DNA of 29,942 bases from Betaproteobacteria bacterium (GCA_028065725.1 JAPTVL010000486.1:1-29942), one strand, 5' to 3'. Counted from the first letter of the stretch, positions 7,463 to 15,910 are shown. Notes: a model not told the origin generated them from the letters alone. Translations and numbers: made by a program.

Positions 7463-7968
7463 TCCGGCAACGCCTGCTTGCCACCTGCCCGCAACCGGGC
7501 CTGGGTCTCGTAGGACAACAATTCGTCGGTGGTCAGCCGCAAGCGGCGCGACAACATGCGCGCGATGTTGCGATACAACTTCAGGGTCAGTTCGGGCCGT
7601 TGCGCCAGGGCCTGCCGGCTCAAGGCCAAGGTGATCGATGGCCCTTGCGCGCGCACCGAGGCGGTACGCCGCACGTGTTCCAGAATCGCGATCTCGCCGA
7701 AGACATCGCCCTCGCCGAGCACCGCCAAGCGCACCTCGCCACCCAAGGCATCCTTGCGGAACACCTCCAGGCGGCCGGAGACCACGACATACATCAGATC
7801 GCCGGCCGAACCTTCCTCGAACACGACGGTGCCGCCGTCGAACGGCGCCATCTCGGCAACGCCGATCAACGCATCCAAGGCCTCGGCATCCAAATCCTGA
7901 AACAGGCCGCCCATCGAAGCCGCATTCAGCAACACCTGTTGCAAGAATTTGGCGGTCATTGCATCCAT
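7459..7968 (-). CDS. Cyclic-nucleotide-binding (cNMP/CRP-like) domain protein without DNA-binding domain
   Basis: A 169-residue protein made of one CAP_ED-type beta-barrel domain: LFQDLDAEALDALIGVAE, then GTVVFEEGSAGDLMYVVVSG and LGEGDVFGEIAILEHVRRTASVRA, which corresponds to the phosphate-binding cassette (GE..L...RTASV). A helical tail follows (LTLKLYRNIARMLSRRLR). No helix-turn-helix domain follows, so it is probably a sensor or adaptor, not a transcription factor. Start ATG 7968 is preceded by a run of nine G residues (C run at 7971-7979 on the plus strand), and ATG 7959 is an alternative. Its stop codon overlaps the stop codon of the convergent NhaD-like gene by two bases. The ligand (cAMP, cGMP or none) is unknown. 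Confidence 0.85.
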   Translation of the reverse strand: MDAMTAKFLQQVLLNAASMGGLFQDLDAEALDALIGVAEMAPFDGGTVVFEEGSAGDLMYVVVSGRLEVFRKDALGGEVRLAVLGEGDVFGEIAILEHVRRTASVRAQGPSITLALSRQALAQRPELTLKLYRNIARMLSRRLRLTTDELLSYETQARLRAGGKQALPD

Positions 7969-8035
7969 GCCCCCCCCCCGATCAAACAGCGCAAGATGGC
8001 CGTTATACTGCGCCAAGAGATATGGAAACGCCACT

Positions 8036-8464
8036 ATGGAAATCACCGTCTACCGCGACCAAGCCATTGCCCGCGAGGCCAGGACCCTGCCGGCCGCCAT
8101 CTACAACCTGGCGCACAAACTGATCGCGCGCAGCCCTGCGGGCGTGGTTTTCGTGCCCATTCGCAGCATGCAGATGCTGGCCATTCTGGACGCCGAGGAA
8201 TTCGTCTTTCTAGACAACCAATATCGCAGTTGGGTGGAGATCGCGTGGCAGCATTTCCAGCCCCAGGCGCGGACCGCGCTCGATGAGCCGGTGCCTTACG
8301 ATATTGTGATCTACCACCCGGATGGCGCGAAGAACCTGAACCGATTGCTGGCGGAATTGCCCAAGGCCATGCAGGCCCTGGCCGACAAGGACCGGATCGA
8401 CGGCCCGGCCAAGGTGCTGAAATTCGAGGCCAGGCGTCCGCCCGGCGCCGACAAGGCGCCTTAA
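8036..8464 (+). CDS. Conserved-looking hypothetical protein, 142 aa
   Basis: I do not recognise this protein. Start ATG 8036 (MEITVYRDQAIAREARTLP) fits coding character better than the upstream extension; a TATACT box lies at 8004-8009. The protein is soluble and of mixed alpha/beta character. It has a compact central part (AGVVFVPIRSMQMLAILDAEEFVFLD, WVEIAWQHFQP) and a proline/basic C-terminal tail that appears to come from a duplicated 28-bp unit. It is divergent from the cNMP-domain gene (67 nt apart), so common regulation is possible. No function is offered. Confidence 0.65.
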   Translation: MEITVYRDQAIAREARTLPAAIYNLAHKLIARSPAGVVFVPIRSMQMLAILDAEEFVFLDNQYRSWVEIAWQHFQPQARTALDEPVPYDIVIYHPDGAKNLNRLLAELPKAMQALADKDRIDGPAKVLKFEARRPPGADKAP

Positions 8465-8500
8465 ACCCAGCAGCGCCGACGAGGCGCCCTGAACCAAGCA
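8445..8500. repeat. Two-copy 28-bp imperfect tandem repeat with hairpins
   Basis: Units at 8445-8472 and 8473-8500 match at 24 of 28 positions. Each contains a small hairpin (GCGCC, loop GACAA or GACGA, GGCGC). The first unit spans the stop codon of the 142-aa gene, so the duplication extends over the gene end. No T run follows, so these are not clear terminators. Confidence 0.7.
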
Positions 8501-8541
8501 GCCCCGGCAAGACGAACTAGACAACCCTCAACGCACCTTGC

Positions 8542-8940
8542 TCATTCATTGTCACTGTATGGGAAACGGACGTGACCGTAACGAATGGCCAGCACCGCCA
8601 AGGCCAGCAATAGGATGGCAATGGCCATTCCGAGCAAGCGCCATTCATCCAGGTTCTTCATGTCCAGCACCATATAGCGGGCCAAGGCCACGATCGCGAT
8701 ATAAATCGGGAAGCGCACCGGCAGCTTGCCGGATTTGTAATAGAGCCCGACCATGGCCAGGATTTCCAGATACAGGAACATCAGCAACAGATCGGTCAAG
8801 GTCGCCGTGCCCGCGGCGATCATGGTATTCACCTCGCCGGCACCGGCGATTACCGTGGCGAGGGTGATGATGGCCAGGCCAAGGTGTTCGATCAGACCGA
8901 GGATGGATAAAGCGATCTCGGAGGCGCGGTTCTGTCTCAT
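8542..8940 (-). CDS. PsiE-family membrane protein
   Basis: A 132-residue inner-membrane protein with four hydrophobic segments, resembling the phosphate-starvation-inducible PsiE family. The conserved block LLLMFLYLEILAMVGLYYKS, followed by GKLPVRFPIYIAIVALARYM and LDMK, is characteristic. Start ATG 8940 begins MRQNRASEIAL. It lies 48 nt downstream of terC on the same strand and ends the minus-strand run that begins at cbbL. The family function is unknown. The symbol psiE is withheld because many paralogues exist. Confidence 0.85.
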   Translation of the reverse strand: MRQNRASEIALSILGLIEHLGLAIITLATVIAGAGEVNTMIAAGTATLTDLLLMFLYLEILAMVGLYYKSGKLPVRFPIYIAIVALARYMVLDMKNLDEWRLLGMAIAILLLALAVLAIRYGHVRFPYSDNE

Positions 8941-8988
8941 CTGGCCCTCAACTATTCAAGTTCACGCCCGGAAGCCTAAAGCAAGCGC

Positions 8989-9945
8989 CTAGGCTTTGCC
9001 AGTTGGCCGCGTCGCGAGCAGGCTGGCGACGATCGAGGCCGTCAGCAGGATCGCCACGATCGCCAGCGAGGCGGCGGTCGGCATGTGGTACCAGGGCGCG
9101 ATCAGCATCTTGGCACCGATGAAGGTGAGCACCATGGCCAAGCCGTACTTGAGCAGGTGGAAACGGCCGGCCATGTCGGCCAGCAGGAAATACAGCGCGC
9201 GCAGGCCGAGGATGGCGAAGATGTTCGAGGTGAACACGATGAACGGGTCGGTGGTGATGGCGAAGATGGCCGGGATGGAATCCACCGCGAACACCAGGTC
9301 GGTCGCCTCGATCAGCACCAGAACCAGGAACATGGGCGTGAACCAGCGCACGCCGTTCTTCACCAGGCTGAATTTCTCGCCGTGGTAGGCGTCGGTGATG
9401 CGCAAGTGGCCACGCAACCAGCGCAGCACCGGGTTCTTGGCCAGGTCCGGCTCGTGCTCGGCCATCACCAGCATGCGGATGCCGGTGACCACCAGGAAGG
9501 CGCCGAACAGATAGAGCACCCAGGCGAACTCCCGCACCAGCCAGGCGCCGGCCAGGATCATGACGGCGCGCATGACGATGGCGCCGAGCACGCCGTAGAG
9601 CAGCACCCGGCGCTGGTATTCCGGCGGCACCGAGAAATAACCGAAGACCAGCAGGAAGACGAAGATATTGTCGACCGAGAGCGACTTCTCGATGACGTAG
9701 CCGGTGAGAAACTCGATCGCTTTCTGGTCGGCGATCTCCCGACCGAGGCTGCCGTCGAGGTGCCACCAGAGCAGGCCGTTGAAGGCCAGGGCCAGACAGA
9801 ACCACAGGCCGGACCAGGCCGCCGCTTCTTTCACCCCGACTCGGCGCGGCTTGTTGCCGCCGAGGGCGAACATGTCGAGCACGACCATCGCGATCACGAA
9901 GGCGATAAAGGCCGCCCACATCCACGGTTCGCCGATATTGCTCAT
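8989..9945 (-). CDS. TerC/Alx-family membrane protein
   Basis: A 318-residue polytopic membrane protein of the TerC family, implicated in tellurite resistance, pH response and manganese export. Family hallmarks are visible: EFLTGYVIEKSLSVDNIFVF in the first half, and LVLIEATDLVFAVDSIPAIF with FIVFTSNIFAILGLRALYF in the second. The acidic D/N residues within these membrane segments are the likely metal-binding sites. The ATG at 9945 lies 6 nt after the stop of the DUF1232 gene, so it is the third gene of an htpX-DUF1232-terC operon. There is no room for a yybP-ykoY manganese riboswitch directly upstream, unlike many alx/mntP genes. Confidence 0.9.
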   Translation of the reverse strand: MSNIGEPWMWAAFIAFVIAMVVLDMFALGGNKPRRVGVKEAAAWSGLWFCLALAFNGLLWWHLDGSLGREIADQKAIEFLTGYVIEKSLSVDNIFVFLLVFGYFSVPPEYQRRVLLYGVLGAIVMRAVMILAGAWLVREFAWVLYLFGAFLVVTGIRMLVMAEHEPDLAKNPVLRWLRGHLRITDAYHGEKFSLVKNGVRWFTPMFLVLVLIEATDLVFAVDSIPAIFAITTDPFIVFTSNIFAILGLRALYFLLADMAGRFHLLKYGLAMVLTFIGAKMLIAPWYHMPTAASLAIVAILLTASIVASLLATRPTGKA

Positions 9946-9951
9946 GCTTGT

Positions 9952-10251
9952 TTATGTCCGTTCAGCTTCGTCGTCGATCGTGCCGGCCCGGCGCCGGCAC
10001 GTCTCCAGCACCGCCACCGGGATCAGCCGTAACGCCAGCCAGACCAGGGCCGGAACCAACACCAGATCGTCCACATGCCCGATGACCGGCAGAAAGTCCG
10101 GAATCAGGTCGAACGGCAGCAGCGCATAGCCGATCGCCGCGCCAAGCAGCACCTTGGCCGCCCAGGGCGTGTCCGGATGGGACAGGGCACAGCGGTAGAC
10201 CGCCAGCTCCCGCTTGAAGGTGCGCGCCAGGACAGCCAGGCGCGCACGCAT
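9952..10251 (-). CDS. YkvA-like DUF1232 membrane protein
   Basis: A 99-residue protein with the DUF1232 signature LLPFDLIPDFLPVIGHVDDLVL. This is preceded by a short basic N-terminal helix ([20 protein letters not shown]) and followed by a hydrophobic C-terminal helix. The start ATG overlaps the htpX stop as TAATG (one shared A at 10251), a strong sign of translational coupling. It is followed 6 nt later by terC. It is probably a small membrane-associated protein linked to envelope maintenance; its exact role is not known. Confidence 0.85.
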   Translation of the reverse strand: MRARLAVLARTFKRELAVYRCALSHPDTPWAAKVLLGAAIGYALLPFDLIPDFLPVIGHVDDLVLVPALVWLALRLIPVAVLETCRRRAGTIDDEAERT

Positions 10252-11126
10252 TACTGGCCAGCCTGCAAGGCGGCGATGCGCTCTTCCAGCGGCGGATGGG
10301 TCATGAACAGGCGCTTCAAACCGCCGCCCATGCCGCCAGCGATACCGAAGGCGGCCATCTTGTCCGGCAACGGCGCCGGGTGTGCGCGTTGCAAGGCCTG
10401 CAAGGCGGCGATCATCTTCTGCCGGCCGGCCAGGCCTGCACCGCCGCGATCGGCGCGGAACTCGCGCTGGCGCGAGAACCACATCACGATGATCGAGGCC
10501 AGGATACCGAGCACCAACTCGGCGACGATCATGGTGACGAAAAAGGCCGGACCGTGACCGCGCTCGGTCTTGAACACCACGCGGTCGACCACATGGCCGA
10601 TGACGCGGGACAGGAACATCACGAAGGTGTTGACCACGCCCTGGATCAGGGCCAGGGTCACCATGTCGCCGTTGGCCACATGCGAGATCTCGTGGCCGAG
10701 CACGGCCTCGGCCTCGTCACGACTCATGTTGCGCAACAGGCCGGTGGACACCGCGACCAGCGCGTGGTTCTTGTTCATGCCGGTGGCGAAGGCGTTCACC
10801 TCGGGCGAGTCGTAGGTCGCCACTTCCGGCATACCGATGCCGGCGGCCTGGGCCTGGCGGCGCACGGTCTCGACCAGCCAGAACTCCTCCGAGGTGCCCG
10901 GCGTCTCGATCACCTGGGCGCCGACCGACATCTTTGCTGTCCACTTGGACAGGGCGAGCGAGATGAACGAGCCGCCGAAGCCCATCACCGCCGCGAAGAT
11001 CAGCAGCGAGTTGAGGTTGAGCCCCTGCGCGTTGAGATAGGGCTCGACGCCGAGCAGGCGCATGGTGATGGACAACACCAGCACGATGGCCAGGTTGGTG
11101 GCCAGAAACAAAACGATGCGTTTCAT
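10251..11126 (-). CDS. htpX: HtpX-type membrane zinc metalloprotease
   Basis: A 291-residue M48-family protease of the inner membrane that degrades misfolded membrane proteins. Two N-terminal membrane helices ([20 protein letters not shown] and [19 protein letters not shown]) precede the catalytic domain. That domain carries HEISH in [15 protein letters not shown], and the third zinc ligand lies in the REFRAD motif after two further helices. Length matches E. coli HtpX. The ATG at 11126 has AGGAG about 9 nt upstream. It is the first gene of a coupled htpX-DUF1232-terC set and follows the YqhA-like gene by 59 nt. Confidence 0.95.
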   Translation of the reverse strand: MKRIVLFLATNLAIVLVLSITMRLLGVEPYLNAQGLNLNSLLIFAAVMGFGGSFISLALSKWTAKMSVGAQVIETPGTSEEFWLVETVRRQAQAAGIGMPEVATYDSPEVNAFATGMNKNHALVAVSTGLLRNMSRDEAEAVLGHEISHVANGDMVTLALIQGVVNTFVMFLSRVIGHVVDRVVFKTERGHGPAFFVTMIVAELVLGILASIIVMWFSRQREFRADRGGAGLAGRQKMIAALQALQRAHPAPLPDKMAAFGIAGGMGGGLKRLFMTHPPLEERIAALQAGQ

Positions 11127-11185
11127 GATGACGGACTCCTAACGCGGAAAAGGCCTATGCAAACGCAATCTGACCGGCGAAGGGA

Positions 11186-11758
11186 TCAATGGTTCTCGTG
11201 TTCCTCGTGTTCCTCGTCTTCCTTGCCGTGATTCGATTCGGCCTTGTGCGTGAAGTACAAGGCCACCCCGATCAGCGCGATGCCGCCACCGAGATAGAGC
11301 AGGTCCAGGGTCGAGGCCAACTCGAGCTTCAGCGCCTCTTCGAACAGGGTGACGATCAGGATCATCAGGATCACCTTGGCCAAGCGCGCCTTCAAGTCGT
11401 CCAGGCTCTCGATCACCAGAATCTTGCTCGAGGCCTTGGTGCCACGCGCTTCGTCGATGTCGCTGACGAACAGCTCATACATGCCGAGCGAGAAGATCAG
11501 CATGAAGGTGGCCAACAAGTAGCCATCCACCACCTCGACCACGTGGGTGATGGTCTCGTCGTGAATCGCCTTGCGGCTCGCCACATCCAGCATGGGGTCG
11601 GCGTAATGCAGCATGTGGCCGACCAGATAGATCACATCCACGGTCGCCATGTAGAAGATGGCAAAGGCCGCGGCCATGCTGGCCACAACCGCCACCACCA
11701 CGACGAAACGGCCGCTCCACAGGGCCTTTTCAAACATCAACTCAAAAAATTTCAGCAT
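11186..11758 (-). CDS. YqhA-like (UPF0114) membrane protein
   Basis: A 190-residue membrane protein matching the UPF0114/YqhA family. It has an N-terminal helix after LWSGRFVVVVAVVASM, a central pair containing VVDGYLLATFMLIFSLGMYELFVSDID, and the motif LDDLKARLAKVILMILIV. The C-terminal tail (GKEDEEHEEHENH) is rich in acidic residues and histidine and could bind metal, but it may be of low complexity only. It lies 25 nt downstream of the 98-aa gene on the same strand. Family function is unknown. Confidence 0.85.
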   Translation of the reverse strand: MLKFFELMFEKALWSGRFVVVVAVVASMAAAFAIFYMATVDVIYLVGHMLHYADPMLDVASRKAIHDETITHVVEVVDGYLLATFMLIFSLGMYELFVSDIDEARGTKASSKILVIESLDDLKARLAKVILMILIVTLFEEALKLELASTLDLLYLGGGIALIGVALYFTHKAESNHGKEDEEHEEHENH

Positions 11759-11783
11759 CTTTTTCGATCCCGTACTCGGTCAC

Positions 11784-12080
11784 TCAATCGTCTTCACCCA
11801 ACTCCGGATCCCAGCCCTTGGCACGGGCAGCCGCCATGGCCTTCTCATACAGTTCGCGATGGCGCTGGCGCAGCCCATCCGGCAGCCGGCTGGGCAAGTT
11901 GCCATACTTATCCCATTCCTTTTCCACCTTGTCCATCAGCGCCTGCATCCGGCCAATCTCCCAGCCGGTGCAATCCTCGGTCTCCGGGAGGAGACCGAAC
12001 AGCCAGCTATCCAGCACGATGCGGCCAAGCTGGGTCATGCCGTGCTTGTCGTTGTTGAAACCGACGTAGTTGTTGTCCAT
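11784..12080 (-). CDS. Unrecognised 98-aa protein downstream of cbbO1
   Basis: I do not recognise this small soluble protein. It has an N-terminal segment (MDNNYVGFNNDKHGMTQLGR), a tryptophan/leucine-rich part (IVLDSWLFGLLPETEDCTGWEI), and a charged helical C-terminal half (MQALMDKVEKEWDKYG, LRQRHRELYEKAMAAARAKG) with an acidic end (DPELGEDD). It begins 99 nt after the cbbO1 stop and continues the same strand, so it may be the last gene of the cbbLSQO operon or the first of the yqhA-htpX run. No strong ribosome-binding site is seen before ATG 12080. A RuBisCO-related role is only suggested by position. Confidence 0.65.
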   Translation of the reverse strand: MDNNYVGFNNDKHGMTQLGRIVLDSWLFGLLPETEDCTGWEIGRMQALMDKVEKEWDKYGNLPSRLPDGLRQRHRELYEKAMAAARAKGWDPELGEDD

Positions 12081-12179
12081 GATCGACTCGTCTTGTCCTC
12101 GATAGGCACGCCCACAACCGGCGCGGACTGTACCGGCCCGGCCGGCCCGAATGCCACCATTGCTTCGAATTATCGCATT

Positions 12180-14537
12180 TCAGCGGGTCAATCCGGCATA
12201 CAGCAGCGGCAGCTTCGCGGGCAGGCTTTCGACATGGTCGACCACCATATAGTTCTTCTGGCCGAAGATGCGGCTGACGTAGTTGTCGGCGCGCGGGTCC
12301 AGGCTCATGCAGTAGGTGACCACGCCGTGCCTGGCCACCTCCTCCACCGCCTTCTTGGTGTCGTAGCGCAAGTACTGCGGATCGCGCACGTCGATGTCGG
12401 CCGGCTCGCCGTCGGTGATGACGATGAGCAGCTTTTTGGCCGAGCGCTGCAGCTTCAAGTGATGGCCGGCATGGCGGATCGCCGCGCCCATGCGGGTGGA
12501 GAGCTGGCCGGTCATGCCGGCGAGCTTCGCCTTGGGCGTTTCGTCCCAGTGCTGGTCGAAGTCCTTGAACCGGTAGTACTCGACATCGTGCCGGCCGTCC
12601 GAGCAGAAGCCGTGGATGGCGAAGGGGTCGCCCACCTTGGCGATGGCGTCGGCCAACAGCACGCAGGCCTGGCGGGTCAGATCGAGCACCGAATAGTCCT
12701 GGCCCTGCACCTTGTCGTTGGTCGACTCGGACAGATCAAGCAGCACCAGGATGGAAAAGTCCCTGGTCTTGCGCACCGAACGCATCATGATCCGCGGATC
12801 GGGCTGGTTGCCCAGGCGGATATCGGTGAAGCTGGAGATCGCCGCGTTGATGTCGATCTCGTCGCCGTCCTCCAGCTTGCGGATGCGCTGCACGCCCTGC
12901 GGCTGCATGGCGTCCAGGAGGAACTTCATGCGGTGGATTTCCCGCTTGTACTGGGCGGCGATGTCGTTGATCAACTGCAGGTCGCCGGCCTTGGCGCGCT
13001 TCTCCAGCACCGTGGCCCAGGCCGGACGCTCCAGCTGGATCTGATAGTCCCATTCCGAGTAGTGGAAGGGGTCGGACACCGGCTCCTTGCCTTCCAGTTC
13101 GTTGAACGACTTGCCGCCGCTCTCGTCGCCGATGTTCTCGTAGGGGAACAGCTCGGTGCCGAGCACCCAGATCTCCTGGGCATCGTCGCCGGCGGTCTCG
13201 ACGTCGATCTCGTTCGCCATCTCCATCACGTTGACGTACTTGCGCACCTGTTTGACCGACTCGTAGCCGGCACCGGCCGCCTTGTCGAAATCGAATTCCT
13301 CGAAGGCCCAGAAATAGCGGTTGTCGTCGCGGTAGGGCGCGGTCAAGAGATCGCTGCGCGGGTTGAAGGCGATCTTCTTCTGCGCGAGGCTGTGCGCCAG
13401 TTGCACGCCGATCTCCCACGAGGTGAGATTGGTATCAAGCCTGTCCTGGGCGGCGGCGAACAGCAGGCGGCCCTCGACGATCCAGGGGTCGTCGTCGACG
13501 TAGCTCTCGTCGAGCAGGGCGCGGGCCAGGCGGTTGAGATAGTCGCCGACGCTGGCGTCCAGCGCCGGGGTGGCGGTGTGGAACTTGCTCCAGAGCTGCT
13601 TGAGACCGGGGAAGCGGCGGATGGACAGGGTCTCGACCCGGGCGTCCTCGATCACCGAGATCACCGCCATCTGCATCGGGTTCAGCGCCTCGGCCGAGAT
13701 CGGCAGCTTGGTCTCGACCACGTGCGCGGCACAATGGGCCGCGGTGGCTCGATAGAGCTCGAGGCCGGACACCGGCTCCCGGCCTTCCGGCGCGAAGTCG
13801 TCGTAGGCGTCGGGCAGGTGCAGCAGGTAGTCCTCGATGTAGGGCCGGTAGCCCTCGCGCGACTCGAAGTCGCCCGAAGTCGGCCGCATGAAGAAGTCGC
13901 GCGCCCACAGCGCGCGCAGGTACATATTGATCCGGCGCTGGACATCGACCAGCAGGGTGCCCTTGCGCTCCTTCTGCAGCATGGCCAGAGACTCCTTGGT
14001 CTCCAGGCTGAAGTACTTGATCTGCTCTTCGTAGTTGGTGCGGTGGGCGTGGGCGCCCCACAGCGCCCAGCGGCGCAGGCCGCCCAGAGTCAGGTGCTGG
14101 AACAGCACTTCCAGCTTGTCCAGCATCGGCCGCACGCCGCGCGGCGCCTGGGCGATCAGGGTGTTGATGAACTGCAAATAGTTCAGGAACAACTCGGCGT
14201 CGCCCAGCCGGTTGGCCGCCGTCGGCGCCGTGGCCAGCAAGAGCTCGATCACCGCGCCCGAGGTCTTGGACGCCAGCATCAGCGCCGAGGTGGCCAGGTC
14301 GCCGACCACGTCCTCGCCCACCTCCTTGGCCACCTGCGGCGCTTCCTCGATCCAGGTCTCGACCAGGGAATCGCCCCGGCCCAGGCCGCGGATGGCCGAC
14401 ACGCCCTTCAGATAGTTGTCCAGGCCGCGCGGCGAAAACACCTTGGTCGCCTCGTGCCAGTTGGCACCCAATGCTGCCCGGCTGTGTTCGGACAGGTCTT
14501 CCAGCAATTCGGCGTAGTCGTCTAGATTGATCGACAT
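12180..14537 (-). CDS. cbbO: RuBisCO activase subunit CbbO1 (VWA domain), form I partner
   Basis: A 785-residue cytoplasmic adaptor of the CbbQO-type RuBisCO activase. CbbO docks the AAA+ CbbQ ring onto RuBisCO so that inhibitory sugar phosphates are removed. The C-terminal roughly 190 residues form a von Willebrand A domain with an intact metal-ion site (DLSES at 601-605, STRMG near 680, VITDGEPAD near 707). The N-terminal part is the long helical CbbO/NorD-type region. It follows cbbQ1 by 82 nt, and that gap is filled by an inverted-repeat element. The bases directly before ATG 14537 lack a clear ribosome-binding site, which is odd for an operon gene. Placement after cbbLS-cbbQ makes it the form I partner; NorD paralogues are excluded by context. 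Confidence 0.92.
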   Translation of the reverse strand: MSINLDDYAELLEDLSEHSRAALGANWHEATKVFSPRGLDNYLKGVSAIRGLGRGDSLVETWIEEAPQVAKEVGEDVVGDLATSALMLASKTSGAVIELLLATAPTAANRLGDAELFLNYLQFINTLIAQAPRGVRPMLDKLEVLFQHLTLGGLRRWALWGAHAHRTNYEEQIKYFSLETKESLAMLQKERKGTLLVDVQRRINMYLRALWARDFFMRPTSGDFESREGYRPYIEDYLLHLPDAYDDFAPEGREPVSGLELYRATAAHCAAHVVETKLPISAEALNPMQMAVISVIEDARVETLSIRRFPGLKQLWSKFHTATPALDASVGDYLNRLARALLDESYVDDDPWIVEGRLLFAAAQDRLDTNLTSWEIGVQLAHSLAQKKIAFNPRSDLLTAPYRDDNRYFWAFEEFDFDKAAGAGYESVKQVRKYVNVMEMANEIDVETAGDDAQEIWVLGTELFPYENIGDESGGKSFNELEGKEPVSDPFHYSEWDYQIQLERPAWATVLEKRAKAGDLQLINDIAAQYKREIHRMKFLLDAMQPQGVQRIRKLEDGDEIDINAAISSFTDIRLGNQPDPRIMMRSVRKTRDFSILVLLDLSESTNDKVQGQDYSVLDLTRQACVLLADAIAKVGDPFAIHGFCSDGRHDVEYYRFKDFDQHWDETPKAKLAGMTGQLSTRMGAAIRHAGHHLKLQRSAKKLLIVITDGEPADIDVRDPQYLRYDTKKAVEEVARHGVVTYCMSLDPRADNYVSRIFGQKNYMVVDHVESLPAKLPLLYAGLTR

Positions 14538-14542
14538 AGTTC

Positions 14543-14619
14543 AGTGAGGAGTGAGGCGTGAGAAGTGAGGCGTGGTGCTCCCCGCCTTTACTCCTGACTC
14601 CTCACTCCTATCTCCTCAC
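14543..14619. repeat. Imperfect inverted repeat filling the cbbQ1-cbbO1 gap
   Basis: The left part (14544-14572) consists of GTGAGGAGTGAGG-like units and the right part (14583-14619) is its imperfect complement (CTCCTCACTCC units). Nearly the whole 82-nt gap is therefore a potential hairpin. In the mRNA the cbbQ-proximal arm carries several GGAG motifs and the cbbO-proximal arm carries the complementary CTCC motifs just before ATG. This looks like a REP-type or transposed repeat, with a possible effect on cbbO1 translation. Confidence 0.75.
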
Positions 14620-15423
14620 TCAAAAGAACGTGGTCACCGCCGCATCCAGCGCGTCGCGCATGTCCGGGTCGTCGGTGATCGGGCGGACCAGGGCGACGCG
14701 GCAGGCCGCCTGCGGGGCTACGCCCTTGGCGATCAGCGAGCCGGCGTAGATCAGCATCCGGGTGGACAGGCCTTCGTCCAGGCCGTGGCCCTTCAGGTTG
14801 CGCGAACGCTCGGCGATGGATACCAGCTTGCCCGCCACCTCGGCCGGGATGCCCGCCTCGTGGGCGACGATCTCGGTCTCGATGCCATGCTCGGGGTAGG
14901 TGAAGTCGAGGCCGCCGAAACGCTGCTTGGTCGACTGCTTCAGGTCCTTCATCAGGCTCTGGTAGCCGGGGTTGTAGGAAATCACAATCTGGAAATCGGG
15001 GTGGGCGTGGACCAGTTCGCCTTTCTTCTCCAGCGGCAGCACGCGGCGGTTGTCGGTCAGCGGGTGGATCACCACGGTGGTGTCCTGGCGGGCCTCGACC
15101 ACCTCGTCCAGGTAGCAGATCGCACCGTGCCGCGCGGCGATGGCGAGCGGGCCGTCCTGCCACTGGGTGCCCTCGGCGGACAGCAGGAAGCGGCCGACCA
15201 GATCGCTCGCGGTCATGTCCTCGTTGCAGGCCACGGTGATCAGCGGCTTGCCCAGCTTATAGGCCATGTATTCGACGAAGCGGGTCTTGCCGCAACCGGT
15301 GGGGCCCTTGAGCATCATCGGCATGCGCACCGAGTAGGCGGCCTCGAACAGCTCGACCTCGTCGGCGACGGGACGGTAATAGGGTTCTTTTTCGATGCGG
15401 TACTGATCGATAATGTTGCTCAT
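14620..15423 (-). CDS. cbbQ: RuBisCO activase AAA+ ATPase CbbQ1, form I partner
   Basis: A 267-residue MoxR-type AAA+ ATPase that forms the hexameric motor of the CbbQO activase. Walker A is GPTGCGKT at 40-47 and Walker B is ICYLDE at 102-107. The sensor region [20 protein letters not shown] and the C-terminal small domain are present. Start ATG 15423 ([14 protein letters not shown]) was chosen because GGAG precedes it and the length equals that of CbbQ2 (267); a longer open frame would run through an inverted repeat. It is separated from cbbS by an intrinsic terminator and a 21-bp inverted repeat, so it is probably expressed well below cbbLS. Confidence 0.95.
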   Translation of the reverse strand: MSNIIDQYRIEKEPYYRPVADEVELFEAAYSVRMPMMLKGPTGCGKTRFVEYMAYKLGKPLITVACNEDMTASDLVGRFLLSAEGTQWQDGPLAIAARHGAICYLDEVVEARQDTTVVIHPLTDNRRVLPLEKKGELVHAHPDFQIVISYNPGYQSLMKDLKQSTKQRFGGLDFTYPEHGIETEIVAHEAGIPAEVAGKLVSIAERSRNLKGHGLDEGLSTRMLIYAGSLIAKGVAPQAACRVALVRPITDDPDMRDALDAAVTTFF

Positions 15424-15433
15424 TGCAGTCTCC

Positions 15434-15486
15434 GTAGGGTGCGCTGTGCGCACCAGAATCGCCTTGGTGCGCACAGCGCACCCTAC
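15434..15486. repeat. 21-bp perfect inverted repeat (GTAGGGTGCGC type) before cbbQ1
   Basis: Arms at 15434-15454 and 15466-15486 are perfect complements with an 11-nt loop. The core is GTAGGGTGCGC. It lies between the cbbS terminator and the cbbQ1 start, ending 10 nt before the ATG. A sister copy with the same core sits at 28541-28593 in the equivalent position before cbbQ2. REP-like repeats of this general kind are common in proteobacteria; a role in transcript stability or attenuation is inferred. Confidence 0.9.
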
Positions 15487-15492
15487 ACAAAC

Positions 15493-15525
15493 AAAAGCCC
15501 CCGCCACCTCGCGGCGACGGGGGCT
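15493..15525 (-). terminator. Intrinsic terminator after cbbS
   Basis: Arms at 15496-15508 and 15513-15525 form a 13-bp stem on the minus-strand RNA (two G-U pairs, perfect only on that strand). It begins AGCCCCCG and is followed by UUUUGUUUGU. It lies 29 nt past the cbbS stop. It would separate highly transcribed cbbLS from cbbQ1-cbbO1 and permit partial read-through. Confidence 0.85.
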
Positions 15526-15553
15526 CTGTTACGGTGTTGCCCGTGCCGCGTAA

Positions 15554-15910
15554 TTAAACGGTCTTGCCGCGGTAGATCACCATGGCAGCGCCCTGGCTCT
15601 GGGCGAAGTTGTCGTAGCCGACCAGGCGAACGTGGTTGTTCGGGTTGGCTTTGTGACAGGCTTCGGCTTCGGCCAGGATGCGGTCGACGTCGGTCTCGCC
15701 GAACATCGGCAGCTTCCACATGTACCAGTAGGAGTCCATCAGGTGCTCGGGCTCGGTGTGCTCGATGGCCGGGTTCCAGCCTTTCTTCACCAGGTACTCC
15801 ACCTGCTTGCGGATGTCCTCGGCCTTCATGGCGGGCAGGTAGGAGAAGGTCTCGAATTTGCGGCTGGCGGGATCGCTCAGGCGGCTTTTGTAATCCATCA
15901 CTTCAGACAT
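15554..15910 (-). CDS. cbbS: Form I RuBisCO small subunit
   Basis: A 118-residue small subunit of the L8S8 form I RuBisCO. Features of the family are visible: [10 protein letters not shown], the segment [20 protein letters not shown] followed by [11 protein letters not shown], and [14 protein letters not shown]. Its length and start ([14 protein letters not shown]) match non-carboxysomal form IA proteins. ATG 15910 is preceded by AAAGGAAA. It follows cbbL by 83 nt that form two tandem hairpins, and it is followed by an intrinsic terminator. Confidence 0.97.
   Translation of the reverse strand: MSEVMDYKSRLSDPASRKFETFSYLPAMKAEDIRKQVEYLVKKGWNPAIEHTEPEHLMDSYWYMWKLPMFGETDVDRILAEAEACHKANPNNHVRLVGYDNFAQSQGAAMVIYRGKTV

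Noticed and set aside
9943..9960. Possible yybP-ykoY (manganese) riboswitch upstream of the TerC gene
   Set aside because: Only 6 nt separate terC from the preceding coupled gene, so there is no room for it.
11658..14525. Very long plus-strand open frame (about 955 codons) opposite cbbO1
   Set aside because: It lies antisense to a well-supported cbbO gene, its product is low-complexity (His/Gln/Gly/Leu-rich) and matches no domain; GC-rich coding DNA commonly produces such open antisense frames.
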